From contig SVBG01000008.1 in NCBI GenBank assembly GCA_015059015.1, positions 1 through 64,000 of the forward strand: a DNA stretch of 64,000 bases, given 5' to 3'. Position 1 is the stretch's first letter. Every line of letters begins with the position of its first letter. The stretch comes from Erysipelotrichaceae bacterium. GTDB taxonomy: Bacteria; Bacillota_I; Bacilli_A; ML615J-28; CAG-313. This document shows, piece by piece, positions 45,511 through 54,426 of the stretch. Below the pieces are notes generated by a model, which did not search any database, had not been told where the DNA came from, and saw only the letters and a program-made list of their open reading frames with translations. Position numbers and translations under genes: made by a program.

Positions 45511-48301
45511 ATTTTTTCTTTTTAAGAACTACATATGTAAGTGCAATAGAGGACATTAAATTGATTACTAATAATGCATTTTTCTTGCCACATTTTTTCT
45601 TAGTAGCTGCTTGATTTTCTGCAATAACATCGCTATTCCATTTTGCAAACAATTTCATATCACCTTTTGCATCAATTGAAATCTCAGTAATAGGATTACC
45701 ACTTAATTCTTTATTATCATACCAACCTACAAATGTATCATTTTCACGTGTAGGTGTGGGAAGAGTCAATGATTCACCTTCTATATATGAAGTTACTGCT
45801 CCTTCACTTAATTTGCCACCTCTAGTATCATAAGTGATTTTAGATATTTTTGCCCACTTAGCATATAGATTTAAATCACCTTTAGTGTCTTTTGTAATAG
45901 ATTCAATAGTGTCTCCAGTAAATTCGGAATTTAGATACCATCCCTTGAATTCGTAATTGCTACGAGTTGGTATTGGAAGAGTAAATTCATCACCTTCAAT
46001 GTATGAATTAATCTTTGATTCTAGAGTTCCTTCTGATGTATTATAATCAATAGAGAATTCTTGCGCCCATTTAGCATATAAATCAAGATTACCTTGAGTA
46101 TTCTCTGTAATAGATTCAATCTTTTCGCTAGTAAACTCAGGATTTAAATACCAACCCATAAATTGATAACCATCACGAGTAGGTGAAGGTAGTGAGTAAG
46201 TGTATCCTTCAAAGTATGTTGAAGGTTCTTGATTTGTAAGTTCTCCACCTAATATATTATAGGAAATAGTGAATTTTTGTCTCCATTTAGCGTATAAAAC
46301 AAGATCTCCTTTTGTAGTTCCTGTTACAGAGTCAATTGGTTCACCAGTATATTCAGGGTTATCATACCATCCTAAGAACATGTCTTCATTTCTATATGGA
46401 GTTTGTAATGAGAATGAATCTCCTTCTAAATATGAAGTCTGTGCAGAAGAATTTATTTCTCCACCAAGTGTATTATAAGTTATTGAATATTCTTTTGCCC
46501 ATTTAGCGTAATATGTTTTATCACCTGATACATCACTTTTAATTTTAGTAACAGCAGTTCCTTCAAATAACTCGTTTTCAAACCAACCTTCAAATACATG
46601 TCCATCTTTAATTGGAGTAGGAAGTTTAGTTACTTTTCCTGACATGTAAGTCACCCATTCTTCAGGTGACGTAAGTATTCCACCATCAAGTTCGAGATTT
46701 AAATTATATGGAACTAAATTTGTTATATCAAATTCTTGTTCAATTGTTGAACCATCATATTTAATAAGAGTTACTTTAATTTTATAGTTGCGATCATTAA
46801 AAATAGGTCCAATATTTTGTGAAAGTAATTTTTCTGATGCTATAAAAGTTGAATATTCAGTAGTATTATCATTAGCTGTACGTTCAATTTTTACTGTTTT
46901 TACGTTTCCGTAATAAACTTTTGTCCAGGAAATTGTAGCATCTTCATTTTCTTTATCATAGTTTAGTTTTAAACCTTTAAGTAGAGTAGAATCTTTTTGT
47001 GTAGTAACTGTTGCGCTACGTTTTGGTAATAGGTCAAAAGTTAAAAGTTCACCAGAATTGTATTTAGTTGCTTTTTCACCTGCTTCATTATAAACAGTTA
47101 AAGTTAATTTTGAATTTGTTACAGAGATTGTGTTAATTTTATAATTTGTATTTTCATAATCATCAACATCATCTTTGTAGTCTTCTGATATACCATATTG
47201 TTTGTGTTGAGTTGCAGGACTAACATAATATGTTACACCTAAATCCGCATTTTTTTCATTATTATATAAGGTATCTTTACGTATATATAGGTGTTCATGT
47301 CCGCCAATAACTAAATCTACTTGGTATTCTTCGAATAATTTACCAAAATTATTCATCATCCATTTTGAATCAGATTGGTAACTTCCTCCTGTAATCGCAT
47401 TTGCATGTGTACCAACAATAATCCATTGTGAAGGATTAGTTTCAATAACATTTTTAACCCATTCTTTATGTTCAGTTACATTCTTTTTATCAATTACGTC
47501 TAACATAATAAATAAAATATTACCATAATTAAAATAGTATGAAGAGTTTATTTTAGATTCTGGTCCATTTTGTGGATTGTTATGAAATTGATTGTAGTAT
47601 AATGGGGATACATATGCACTATCAAGCGAGTGATAATATTCATGGTTACCTGGAATTGATGCAACCATAATATCTTTATAAACTTGCATTCCTGAATAAT
47701 ATGATTCCCAATGAGCTTCATATCCACCACGGTCAACTTGGTCACCTGTTAAAACTAATAAATTTAAGTTTCTGACATTTGATCTTACATTATTAATCAT
47801 CGTATTTGCTCTAGTTGGAGTATAACTACCACCTGCAGCATGTATATCTGTTCCAAATAAGAAGTTAATATTTGTAGATGATGCAGATGCAGTTTTAAAT
47901 TTATATACTGTAGAAATAGCTGTACCTGCGTATACACGATAGTAATACTGAGTATTTTCAGAAAGATTAGTTAAATTAACTTTGCAAACATATCTTTCTG
48001 CAAATCCAGTGTTATCATCTGTACCAACTTTATCAGAACTCCATAGAGTTGATGTTGCAGCTTGTGTAAGTGTTGTTTCTTGAGTGAAATTAGAAGTAGT
48101 ACTATATTGAACATATGATTCTGCAGTAGAACTATGATAATTAATACCGATACTAGTTTCGTTCTCACCTACACAAGTAGTAATATAGGATATTGAATCA
48201 GTGTTAGCTGAAAGTTTTTGTGAATAAAAACCCATTGCTAAAATAAAAAGCGTTAGTCCGAATGAGACTATTAAAAATGATTTTATAATAATTTTTTTCA
48301 T
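45509..48301 (-). CDS. secreted purple-acid-phosphatase-like metallophosphoesterase with InlB_B repeats
   Basis: A signal peptide (residues ~1-30, ending LSANTD) is followed by a fibronectin-like N-domain (ITTCVGENETSIGINYHS), then a calcineurin-like phosphoesterase core: FGTDIHAAGG, LTGDQVDRGGYEAHW, SIPGNHEYYHS, GTHANA and IGGHEHLYIR supply the two-metal ligands. From ~540 come five InlB_B/Listeria-Bacteroides repeats (e.g. GWYDNPEYTGEPI, YAKWAQEFSIDYNT). The end is a hydrophobic span followed by KKKK, a membrane anchor without LPXTG. It hydrolyses extracellular phosphoesters; substrate unknown. AAGGAGGAC precedes the ATG. Confidence 0.85.
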   Translation of the reverse strand: MKKIIIKSFLIVSFGLTLFILAMGFYSQKLSANTDSISYITTCVGENETSIGINYHSSTAESYVQYSTTSNFTQETTLTQAATSTLWSSDKVGTDDNTGFAERYVCKVNLTNLSENTQYYYRVYAGTAISTVYKFKTASASSTNINFLFGTDIHAAGGSYTPTRANTMINNVRSNVRNLNLLVLTGDQVDRGGYEAHWESYYSGMQVYKDIMVASIPGNHEYYHSLDSAYVSPLYYNQFHNNPQNGPESKINSSYYFNYGNILFIMLDVIDKKNVTEHKEWVKNVIETNPSQWIIVGTHANAITGGSYQSDSKWMMNNFGKLFEEYQVDLVIGGHEHLYIRKDTLYNNEKNADLGVTYYVSPATQHKQYGISEDYKDDVDDYENTNYKINTISVTNSKLTLTVYNEAGEKATKYNSGELLTFDLLPKRSATVTTQKDSTLLKGLKLNYDKENEDATISWTKVYYGNVKTVKIERTANDNTTEYSTFIASEKLLSQNIGPIFNDRNYKIKVTLIKYDGSTIEQEFDITNLVPYNLNLELDGGILTSPEEWVTYMSGKVTKLPTPIKDGHVFEGWFENELFEGTAVTKIKSDVSGDKTYYAKWAKEYSITYNTLGGEINSSAQTSYLEGDSFSLQTPYRNEDMFLGWYDNPEYTGEPIDSVTGTTKGDLVLYAKWRQKFTISYNILGGELTNQEPSTYFEGYTYSLPSPTRDGYQFMGWYLNPEFTSEKIESITENTQGNLDLYAKWAQEFSIDYNTSEGTLESKINSYIEGDEFTLPIPTRSNYEFKGWYLNSEFTGDTIESITKDTKGDLNLYAKWAKISKITYDTRGGKLSEGAVTSYIEGESLTLPTPTRENDTFVGWYDNKELSGNPITEISIDAKGDMKLFAKWNSDVIAENQAATKKKCGKKNALLVINLMSSIALTYVVLKKKK

Positions 48302-48433
48302 TTAGTCCTCCTTGTTTCGTATTTATTATAACATAACTTTAAAAAAATATCTTAAAATTAATATTCAATTAATCAAAAAACTTTATAATATGGTCATAAT
48401 GTGTTATAATATATAACAAGAAAGAGGTTAACT

Positions 48434-49447
48434 ATGTATCAAAAATTTAAAAATTGTATTTTAAAACCACGCAATATTGCGGATTATATTAAAGAACCTA
48501 AAAAGCAAACTGTTTCATATATGATTGTTTTATTAGTGATTTATATAATTCCGTTTGTTTTAATTTCTTTACTTTCTAATTCTAATGTTACAACTATTTC
48601 ATCAAGTGTATCTGAAGATTTTATTAGTGCTGATGAAATTAATTATGTAATAGAAGATGGAAAATTAAAATCAACAACTGATAATGCTGTTCCTCAATAT
48701 ATAAAAACAGATTTAATTGTTGAAACTTATAAATTTAATGCATTATATGTTTTTGATTTAACTGGTGATAGTTTTGAATCTGTATTAGATGTTGAAAACG
48801 GTTTATACATTTTGTTTTTATTAACTGAAAATGAATTTAAAATTTGTAGTGTTGAAATAACTAAAAATAATAATCAAGAAAATAATAATGGTTCTGGTGT
48901 TGTCGTTAGTTTTATGACTAGTGAAAATAATAGTAACATAACTAAATATATTAGTTTATCTTATGAAGAACTTGAAATAACAAATATAAATTTTGCAGGT
49001 AACAAAGATACTAATACTATTAATTTTAGAAATGATATCGCAACAGTTGTATCTGCAATTTATAATAATATTAAGATAAAATTATTACCTATAATTATCA
49101 TTGTTATAATTATTCTTGCAGTAGGATCGTATTTCTTCTCAGTATTATTTATAACATTATTAACTAAAATATTATATCGTTATTTACAAGTTGATTTTGG
49201 AATTGTGTTTAAAACTGTTATTTTATCTTCAACTCCATATGTTATATGTAGTTTATTAGGGTTACTTATTGGAATAAGTTTATTAGAAATCGTTGGTCAA
49301 TTTATCATGATTGCTTATACTACAAAAGCACTTATGACTTACAAAATTAAATATGATGGTGGCATACCACTACCAAGATATATGCAAAATATGATGAATG
49401 ATAAAAAAGATGATGAGGAGAAAGGAAGTGGAGATGATGAGTTATAA
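48434..49447 (+). CDS. DUF1189-family membrane protein
   Basis: 337 residues with the DUF1189 pattern: basic start with a hydrophobic span near 34-54 ([20 protein letters not shown]), a large extracellular domain, and four C-terminal spans, plus the usual [27 protein letters not shown]. Function of the family is unknown. It overlaps leuS by 14 bp and likely shares its transcript. Confidence 0.75.
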   Translation: MYQKFKNCILKPRNIADYIKEPKKQTVSYMIVLLVIYIIPFVLISLLSNSNVTTISSSVSEDFISADEINYVIEDGKLKSTTDNAVPQYIKTDLIVETYKFNALYVFDLTGDSFESVLDVENGLYILFLLTENEFKICSVEITKNNNQENNNGSGVVVSFMTSENNSNITKYISLSYEELEITNINFAGNKDTNTINFRNDIATVVSAIYNNIKIKLLPIIIIVIIILAVGSYFFSVLFITLLTKILYRYLQVDFGIVFKTVILSSTPYVICSLLGLLIGISLLEIVGQFIMIAYTTKALMTYKIKYDGGIPLPRYMQNMMNDKKDDEEKGSGDDEL

Positions 49448-51830
49448 TCATCAAGAAATAGAAAAAAAATGGCAAAAGTATTGGGAAGAAAATAATACAT
49501 TTAAAACTGATGTTTGGGATTTTTCTAAACCTAAATTTTATGCGTTAGATATGTTCCCTTATCCATCTGGTGTAGGACTTCATGCAGGACATCCAGAAGG
49601 TTATACAGCAACTGATATTGTTTCAAGAATGAAGAGAATGCAAGGATTTAATGTTTTACATCCGATGGGATATGATTCATTTGGTTTACCTGCTGAACAA
49701 TATGCTATTTCTACAGGTAACCATCCTGATGGATTTACACAAAAAAATATTCAAACATTTTCTAAACAATTAAAAGAATTAGGATTTGATTATGACTGGA
49801 ATAAAGTAATTGCTACATCTGATGCGTCTTTTTATAAGTGGACACAATGGATTTTTAAGAATCTTTATTTAGATGGATATGCAAAATATGTTGATATGCC
49901 AGTTAACTGGTGTGAAGAACTAGGAACAGTACTTTCTAATGATGAAGTAATTGATGGTAAATCAGAACGTGGTGGATATCCTGTTATTAGAAAAAACATG
50001 AAACAATGGGTTATCGATCAAGCTGCATTTGGGGACTTATTATTAGAAGGATTAGATAGGATTGATTGGCCTGAATCTACTAAAGAAATGCAAAGAAACT
50101 GGATCGGTAGAAGTGAAGGTGCGTTAATTGATTTTAATGTTTCAGGTACAGATTATAAATTCACTGTCTTTACTACAAGAGCTGATACTTTATTTGGTGC
50201 AACATATTGCGTGCTTTCTCCGGAACATGAATTAATTAAGAATATTACAACATCTGAGCAAAAAGAATCTATTGATAAATATGTAGAAGAAGCTAGTAAA
50301 AAGTCCGAACTTGAAAGAACTTCTTTAAATAAAGATAAAACAGGATGCTTTACAGGTAGTTATGCAGTAAACCCTGCTAATGGTAAATTAATACCGATTT
50401 ACATTTCTGATTATGTACTATCAACTTATGGTACTGGTGCTATTATGGCTGTTCCTGCTCATGACACAAGAGACTATGAATTTGCTAAAAAATTTGGTAT
50501 TGAAATAATTCCTGTATTAGAAGGTGGAAATATTTTAGAAGAAGCTTATACTGAAGATGGTATTCATATTAATTCAGGATTCTTAGATGGTCTTAATAAA
50601 GAAGATGCAATTAATAAAATGATTGCTTATTTAGAAGAAAAGAATATTGGTAAAAAGAAAGTTAATTTTAAATTTAGAGAATGGATTTTTGCACGTCAAA
50701 GATATTGGGGTGAACCAGTTCCAGTAGTTCATTTAGAAGATGGTAAAATCTATGTGCTTGCAGATGAAGAGTTACCTTTAGTATTACCAGTACTAACTGA
50801 TTATAAATCTAAAAATGGTAAAGCTCCACTTGAAAATGCAGAAGAATGGAAACAATATAATCATAATGGTGTTGTTGGTAAACGTGAAACTTCAACAATG
50901 CCAGGTTCAGCAGGTTCTAGTTGGTATTTTATGAGATATATTGATCCGAATAATGATGAAGTATTTGCTGATAAAAGACTTCTTGATCACTGGTTACCAG
51001 TTGACTTATATATCGGTGGACCTGAACATACTGTAGGACACTTAATGTATTCAAGAATTTGGACAAAGTATTTATATCAAAAAGGTTATGTAAGCGTTGA
51101 TGAACCATTTAAAAAGTTAGTTCATCAAGGAATGATTCTTGGCTCTAATGGAATTAAAATGGGTAAGAGATTCCCTGAATTTGTTGTAAATCCTAGTGAT
51201 ATTGTAAGAGATTTTGGTGCAGATACACTTAGACTTTATGAAATGTTTATGGGACCACTTGAACAATCAAAGCCATGGTCTAATCAAGGTGTTGAAGGTG
51301 CTTATAAATTTATTAATCGAGTGTATAGAATTATTGTAGAAGCTGGTATTATTTGTGATGAAGAAGTAAAAGAACTTGAAAAAGTATATCATCAAACAGT
51401 TAAGAAAGTTACGACTGACTATGAAAACTTAGCATTTAATACTGCTATTTCACAAATGATGATCTTTATTAATGAAGTATATAAAGTTAATAAATTACCT
51501 AAGTCTTATGCAGAAGGATTTGTTAAGATGATTAGTTGTATTACACCACATTTAGGTGAAGAATTATGGAGTTTACTTGGTCATACAAATACAATTGCTT
51601 ATGAACCTTGGCCTACATTTGATGAAGCTAAATGTGTTGAAAATGTAATAACTATTGTTATTCAAGTAAATGGTAAAATTAGAGATAAAGTAGAAGTAGA
51701 TGCTGCGATCTCTAAAGAAGAACTAGAAAGATTAGCACTTTCAACTGATAAGATTAAAGAATTATTAAATGGTAATACTCCTAAGAAGGTAATTGTTGTT
51801 CCTAAAAAATTAGTAAGTATTGTATTATAA
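49434..51830 (+). CDS. leuS: leucyl-tRNA synthetase
   Basis: Charges tRNA-Leu. Start at ATG 49434 (or 49437), after AAGGAAG. The class I motif reads HAGHPEGY near 42 (HIGH variant) and the second motif KMGKRFPEF near 578, where the family normally has KMSKS: the first and fourth lysines remain, but Ser-Ser became Gly-Arg. The CP1 editing domain is present ([35 protein letters not shown]). About 798 residues, normal length. All ~20 tryptophans are TGG. Confidence 0.94.
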   Translation: MMSYNHQEIEKKWQKYWEENNTFKTDVWDFSKPKFYALDMFPYPSGVGLHAGHPEGYTATDIVSRMKRMQGFNVLHPMGYDSFGLPAEQYAISTGNHPDGFTQKNIQTFSKQLKELGFDYDWNKVIATSDASFYKWTQWIFKNLYLDGYAKYVDMPVNWCEELGTVLSNDEVIDGKSERGGYPVIRKNMKQWVIDQAAFGDLLLEGLDRIDWPESTKEMQRNWIGRSEGALIDFNVSGTDYKFTVFTTRADTLFGATYCVLSPEHELIKNITTSEQKESIDKYVEEASKKSELERTSLNKDKTGCFTGSYAVNPANGKLIPIYISDYVLSTYGTGAIMAVPAHDTRDYEFAKKFGIEIIPVLEGGNILEEAYTEDGIHINSGFLDGLNKEDAINKMIAYLEEKNIGKKKVNFKFREWIFARQRYWGEPVPVVHLEDGKIYVLADEELPLVLPVLTDYKSKNGKAPLENAEEWKQYNHNGVVGKRETSTMPGSAGSSWYFMRYIDPNNDEVFADKRLLDHWLPVDLYIGGPEHTVGHLMYSRIWTKYLYQKGYVSVDEPFKKLVHQGMILGSNGIKMGKRFPEFVVNPSDIVRDFGADTLRLYEMFMGPLEQSKPWSNQGVEGAYKFINRVYRIIVEAGIICDEEVKELEKVYHQTVKKVTTDYENLAFNTAISQMMIFINEVYKVNKLPKSYAEGFVKMISCITPHLGEELWSLLGHTNTIAYEPWPTFDEAKCVENVITIVIQVNGKIRDKVEVDAAISKEELERLALSTDKIKELLNGNTPKKVIVVPKKLVSIVL

Positions 51831-51843
51831 AAGTGATTTAATT

Positions 51844-51872
51844 AGGAAACACTTATTTTAGTGTTTCCTTTT
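51844..51872 (+). terminator. terminator after leuS
   Basis: AGGAAACACT pairs with AGTGTTTCCT, followed by T4. Confidence 0.8.
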
Positions 51873-51908
51873 AATATTGAGTTAATAATAAGATATTAAA
51901 ATATTGTT

Positions 51909-52175
51909 ATGATGAATATGATAAATAAAATAATGAAGTTTATTGGATTAGATAATACTACGAAGTGTAGTTTTAATTCATTTATAATTGGAAAAAAAAG
52001 TTATATATTACTCGAATTCATTGATGATGAAAGTATTATATTTAGTAAAATAATTAATACATTAGTTAATAATAATATTTATTTTTATTGGTTTAGAAGT
52101 TATAATGAATTTGAAAATAATATGGATTATTTAGAATTTATTGATGATAGATATTTTTTTATCATTATTGGATAA
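51909..52175 (+). CDS. small hypothetical protein
   Basis: 88 residues, no recognised domain and no good ribosome site; ATG at 51909 or 51912. Composition is acidic-aromatic (LLEFIDDESIIFSKI, YLEFIDDRYFFIIIG) with no membrane span, and codon use resembles its neighbours. It could be non-coding; the LEFIDD segment occurs twice, suggesting a small internal repeat. Confidence 0.4.
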   Translation: MMNMINKIMKFIGLDNTTKCSFNSFIIGKKSYILLEFIDDESIIFSKIINTLVNNNIYFYWFRSYNEFENNMDYLEFIDDRYFFIIIG

Positions 52176-52267
52176 AAAAATTAAATAATTACTTTACAAG
52201 TTTTTTTTTATATGGTAAAATATATATGTAAGAATAATACTATTTTTCTTACAGAAGGAGGCTTTCT

Positions 52268-52813
52268 ATGAGAATTAATATTAGAACTAAAGGCTCTGTT
52301 AAAATGAGTGATAATGTAAAAGAGCACATCACTAAACAGGTCATGGAACTTGACAAACTATTTAATGAAAGCGAGCATATAAACGTTAATGTTTTATGTG
52401 CGGAAAAGGGTGGAAAAAATTCAACCGAAATCACAATTGTTTTGAAACAAGTGATCTTACGTTCTGAATGTAAAGGTGATACTTTATATGCTGCAATTAA
52501 TCAAGCAGTGGATAAAATTGAACAACAACTTATCCGTTATAAGAAAAAAGTTAATGCCTTTATTAAAAAACGTGAAGGTATTTCTGAATATTTCCAAGAA
52601 AAACTTGAAGAAAAAGATCAACTTGAAGAAAAACAAGAAACTGTTCGTGTTAAGAAAGTTGACTTAACACTTATGAGTGTTGATGAAGCTATTACACAAA
52701 TGGAATTATTAGATCATAAATTCTATTTATTCAAGAATGAAGAAAATAATAATGTCGCGGTTGTTTATAAACGTGATAATGGAGGCTATGGTCTTTTAGA
52801 ATCATTAGAATAA
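52268..52813 (+). CDS. hpf: long-form ribosome hibernation promoting factor
   Basis: Residues 1-100 form the S30AE/YfiA-like domain (MRINIRTKGSVKMSDNVKEH, LYAAINQAVDKIEQQL); residues ~125-181 are the C-terminal dimerisation domain (VRVKKVDLTLMSVDEA, DHKFYLFKNEENNN, YKRDNGGYGLLE). Long HPF pairs 70S ribosomes into inactive 100S dimers in slow growth. AGGAGG site, own promoter region. Confidence 0.92.
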   Translation: MRINIRTKGSVKMSDNVKEHITKQVMELDKLFNESEHINVNVLCAEKGGKNSTEITIVLKQVILRSECKGDTLYAAINQAVDKIEQQLIRYKKKVNAFIKKREGISEYFQEKLEEKDQLEEKQETVRVKKVDLTLMSVDEAITQMELLDHKFYLFKNEENNNVAVVYKRDNGGYGLLESLE

Positions 52814-52821
52814 AATTATTT

Positions 52822-52855
52822 GAACCAGTTCTTTAAAGAATTGGTTCTTTTTTCT
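52822..52855 (+). terminator. terminator after hpf
   Basis: GAACCAGTTCTT pairs with AAGAATTGGTTC (one G-T pair), followed by T6. Confidence 0.8.
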
Positions 52856-52929
52856 TTTAATTATATTGTAAAAAAATTTTGAATATGTTAAAATATATTT
52901 AAGAAAAAAATATTAATGAGGTGAAAATT

Positions 52930-53631
52930 ATGAAATTACCTAAAATTATAATATTTGATGTTGGTGGTACATTAATAAAAGGAACTTGGCAAGATAGTAT
53001 TTTAGGATATACATATTTATATGATGAAGTATTAGATGTAAAAGAATCACTTTATGATTATTTAGATTTTGTTAAGGGAATGTTTTATATAATTAAAAAA
53101 CGTGATACTTGTGACTTAGAATTTAATTTTAAATCTTTTTTTAATTATTTAAAAGATTTATATGGGCTAAAAACAAATAAATCTTTTGAAGAAATTGAAT
53201 ATACTTTTGCGAGAAAATTTTATAGTCCAATGTTAAATGACAATGTGATTGAACTTCTTGAATATTTAAATAATAAAAAAATCTCGCTTTATGTACTTAG
53301 TAATAGTATGTATTCCACTAATTGTGTTGAAAAAGAATTAGAAGAAGTTGGCATTAGAAAATATTTTTTACAAGTAATTTCATCTGGTGATCACTTAGTT
53401 AGAAAACCAAGTCCTGAACTATTTAAACTATATTTAAAAAAGTTTGATATGATGGGGTATAAAGTAACTGACGTTTGTTATATTGGTAATGATGCATATT
53501 TTGATATTACGACTCCTGTAAAACTAGGAATGAAGGCAGTTCATATTAGTAATAAAGATGTTAAGCATGATGGATATTTAGAGATAAGTAATTATTTAAA
53601 ATTAATAGAAGAGTTTGATAAAGATGAATAA
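52930..53631 (+). CDS. HAD-superfamily hydrolase
   Basis: ATG 52930 after AGGTG; a GTG 9 bp upstream belongs to the ribosome site. Motif I is IIFDVGGTLIKG (Asp nucleophile present, but the usual second Asp at DxD is Gly), motif II LYVLSNS near 117, motif III lysine in RKPSPELF near 155 and motif IV CYIGNDAYFDITTP near 180. The missing general-acid Asp (DVG rather than DxD) makes phosphatase activity uncertain. Overlaps queH. Confidence 0.75.
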   Translation: MKLPKIIIFDVGGTLIKGTWQDSILGYTYLYDEVLDVKESLYDYLDFVKGMFYIIKKRDTCDLEFNFKSFFNYLKDLYGLKTNKSFEEIEYTFARKFYSPMLNDNVIELLEYLNNKKISLYVLSNSMYSTNCVEKELEEVGIRKYFLQVISSGDHLVRKPSPELFKLYLKKFDMMGYKVTDVCYIGNDAYFDITTPVKLGMKAVHISNKDVKHDGYLEISNYLKLIEEFDKDE

Positions 53632-54250
53632 TGAATATTTAGAGTTTAAAACGTTATTAGAGAGCATTAAACAAAGTGGTAAAAAACCTACTTTATTACT
53701 TCATTCTTGTTGTGGACCATGTTCTAGTTATGTCCTTAACATGTTAAAAGAGTATTTTAAGATTACAATTTTTTATTATAATCCTAATATTTATCCACAT
53801 GAAGAATTTATAAAAAGATATAATGTTCAAGTTGATTTAATTAAAAAAATGAATCTTAACATTGATGTTATCATGATTGATGAAGATTATAGTGTGTATT
53901 TAGATGCAGTAAAGGGATTTACTAACTTAAAAGAAGGTAGTATGAGATGCTACAAATGTTATGAATTTAGAATTAAAAAATTAAGTGAATATGCATCAAT
54001 TAATGGATTCGAATATTATTCTACAGTTATGAGTGTTAGTCCATATAAGAATAGTAAATGGATTAATGAATTAGGAATTATTTATCAAGATAAAGCATTG
54101 TTTTTATATTCTAATTATAAAAAAGAAAATGGATATCAAGAATCTATTAAATTATCTAAACTATATGATTTATATAGACAAGACTGGTGTGGATGTGAAT
54201 TTTCATTAAAAGAGCACGAAGAAAGAATAAATAATAAAATAAGCGAATAA
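53624..54250 (+). CDS. queH: epoxyqueuosine reductase QueH
   Basis: ATG 53624 overlaps the HAD stop by 8 nt. 208 residues with the QueH cysteine pattern: LLLHSCCGPCSSYV, a YYNPNIYPHEEFIKR segment, MRCYKCYEFRIKKL and DWCGCEFSL, which hold an Fe-S cluster and metal. It reduces epoxyqueuosine to queuosine in tRNA anticodons. Other queuosine genes are not in the window. Confidence 0.88.
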   Translation: MNNEYLEFKTLLESIKQSGKKPTLLLHSCCGPCSSYVLNMLKEYFKITIFYYNPNIYPHEEFIKRYNVQVDLIKKMNLNIDVIMIDEDYSVYLDAVKGFTNLKEGSMRCYKCYEFRIKKLSEYASINGFEYYSTVMSVSPYKNSKWINELGIIYQDKALFLYSNYKKENGYQESIKLSKLYDLYRQDWCGCEFSLKEHEERINNKISE

Positions 54251-54266
54251 AAATCGCTTATTTTTT
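54239..54266 (+). terminator. terminator after queH
   Basis: AAGCGA pairs with TCGCTT followed by T6; the left arm overlaps the stop codon. Confidence 0.7.
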
Positions 54267-54273
54267 AAATATA

Positions 54274-54342
54274 ACCGCAAATCTTTTTAATAAAATACCA
54301 CAAATCCTTTTAATAAAGCACCACAAAATACTTAAATAAAAT
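54274..54342. repeat. three tandem copies of a 23-bp repeat upstream of secA
   Basis: Units start at 54274, 54297 and 54320 with consensus ACCACAAATCNTTTTAATAAA; the third is degenerate. They lie between the queH terminator and the secA promoter region. Confidence 0.65.
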
Positions 54343-54426
54343 CAAAATGGTTTATTTAAACATTATTACTTGAAAAATAAGTTAATTTATGGTAAAATAA
54401 ATAAAGATAAAAAATGAGGTGACTTT

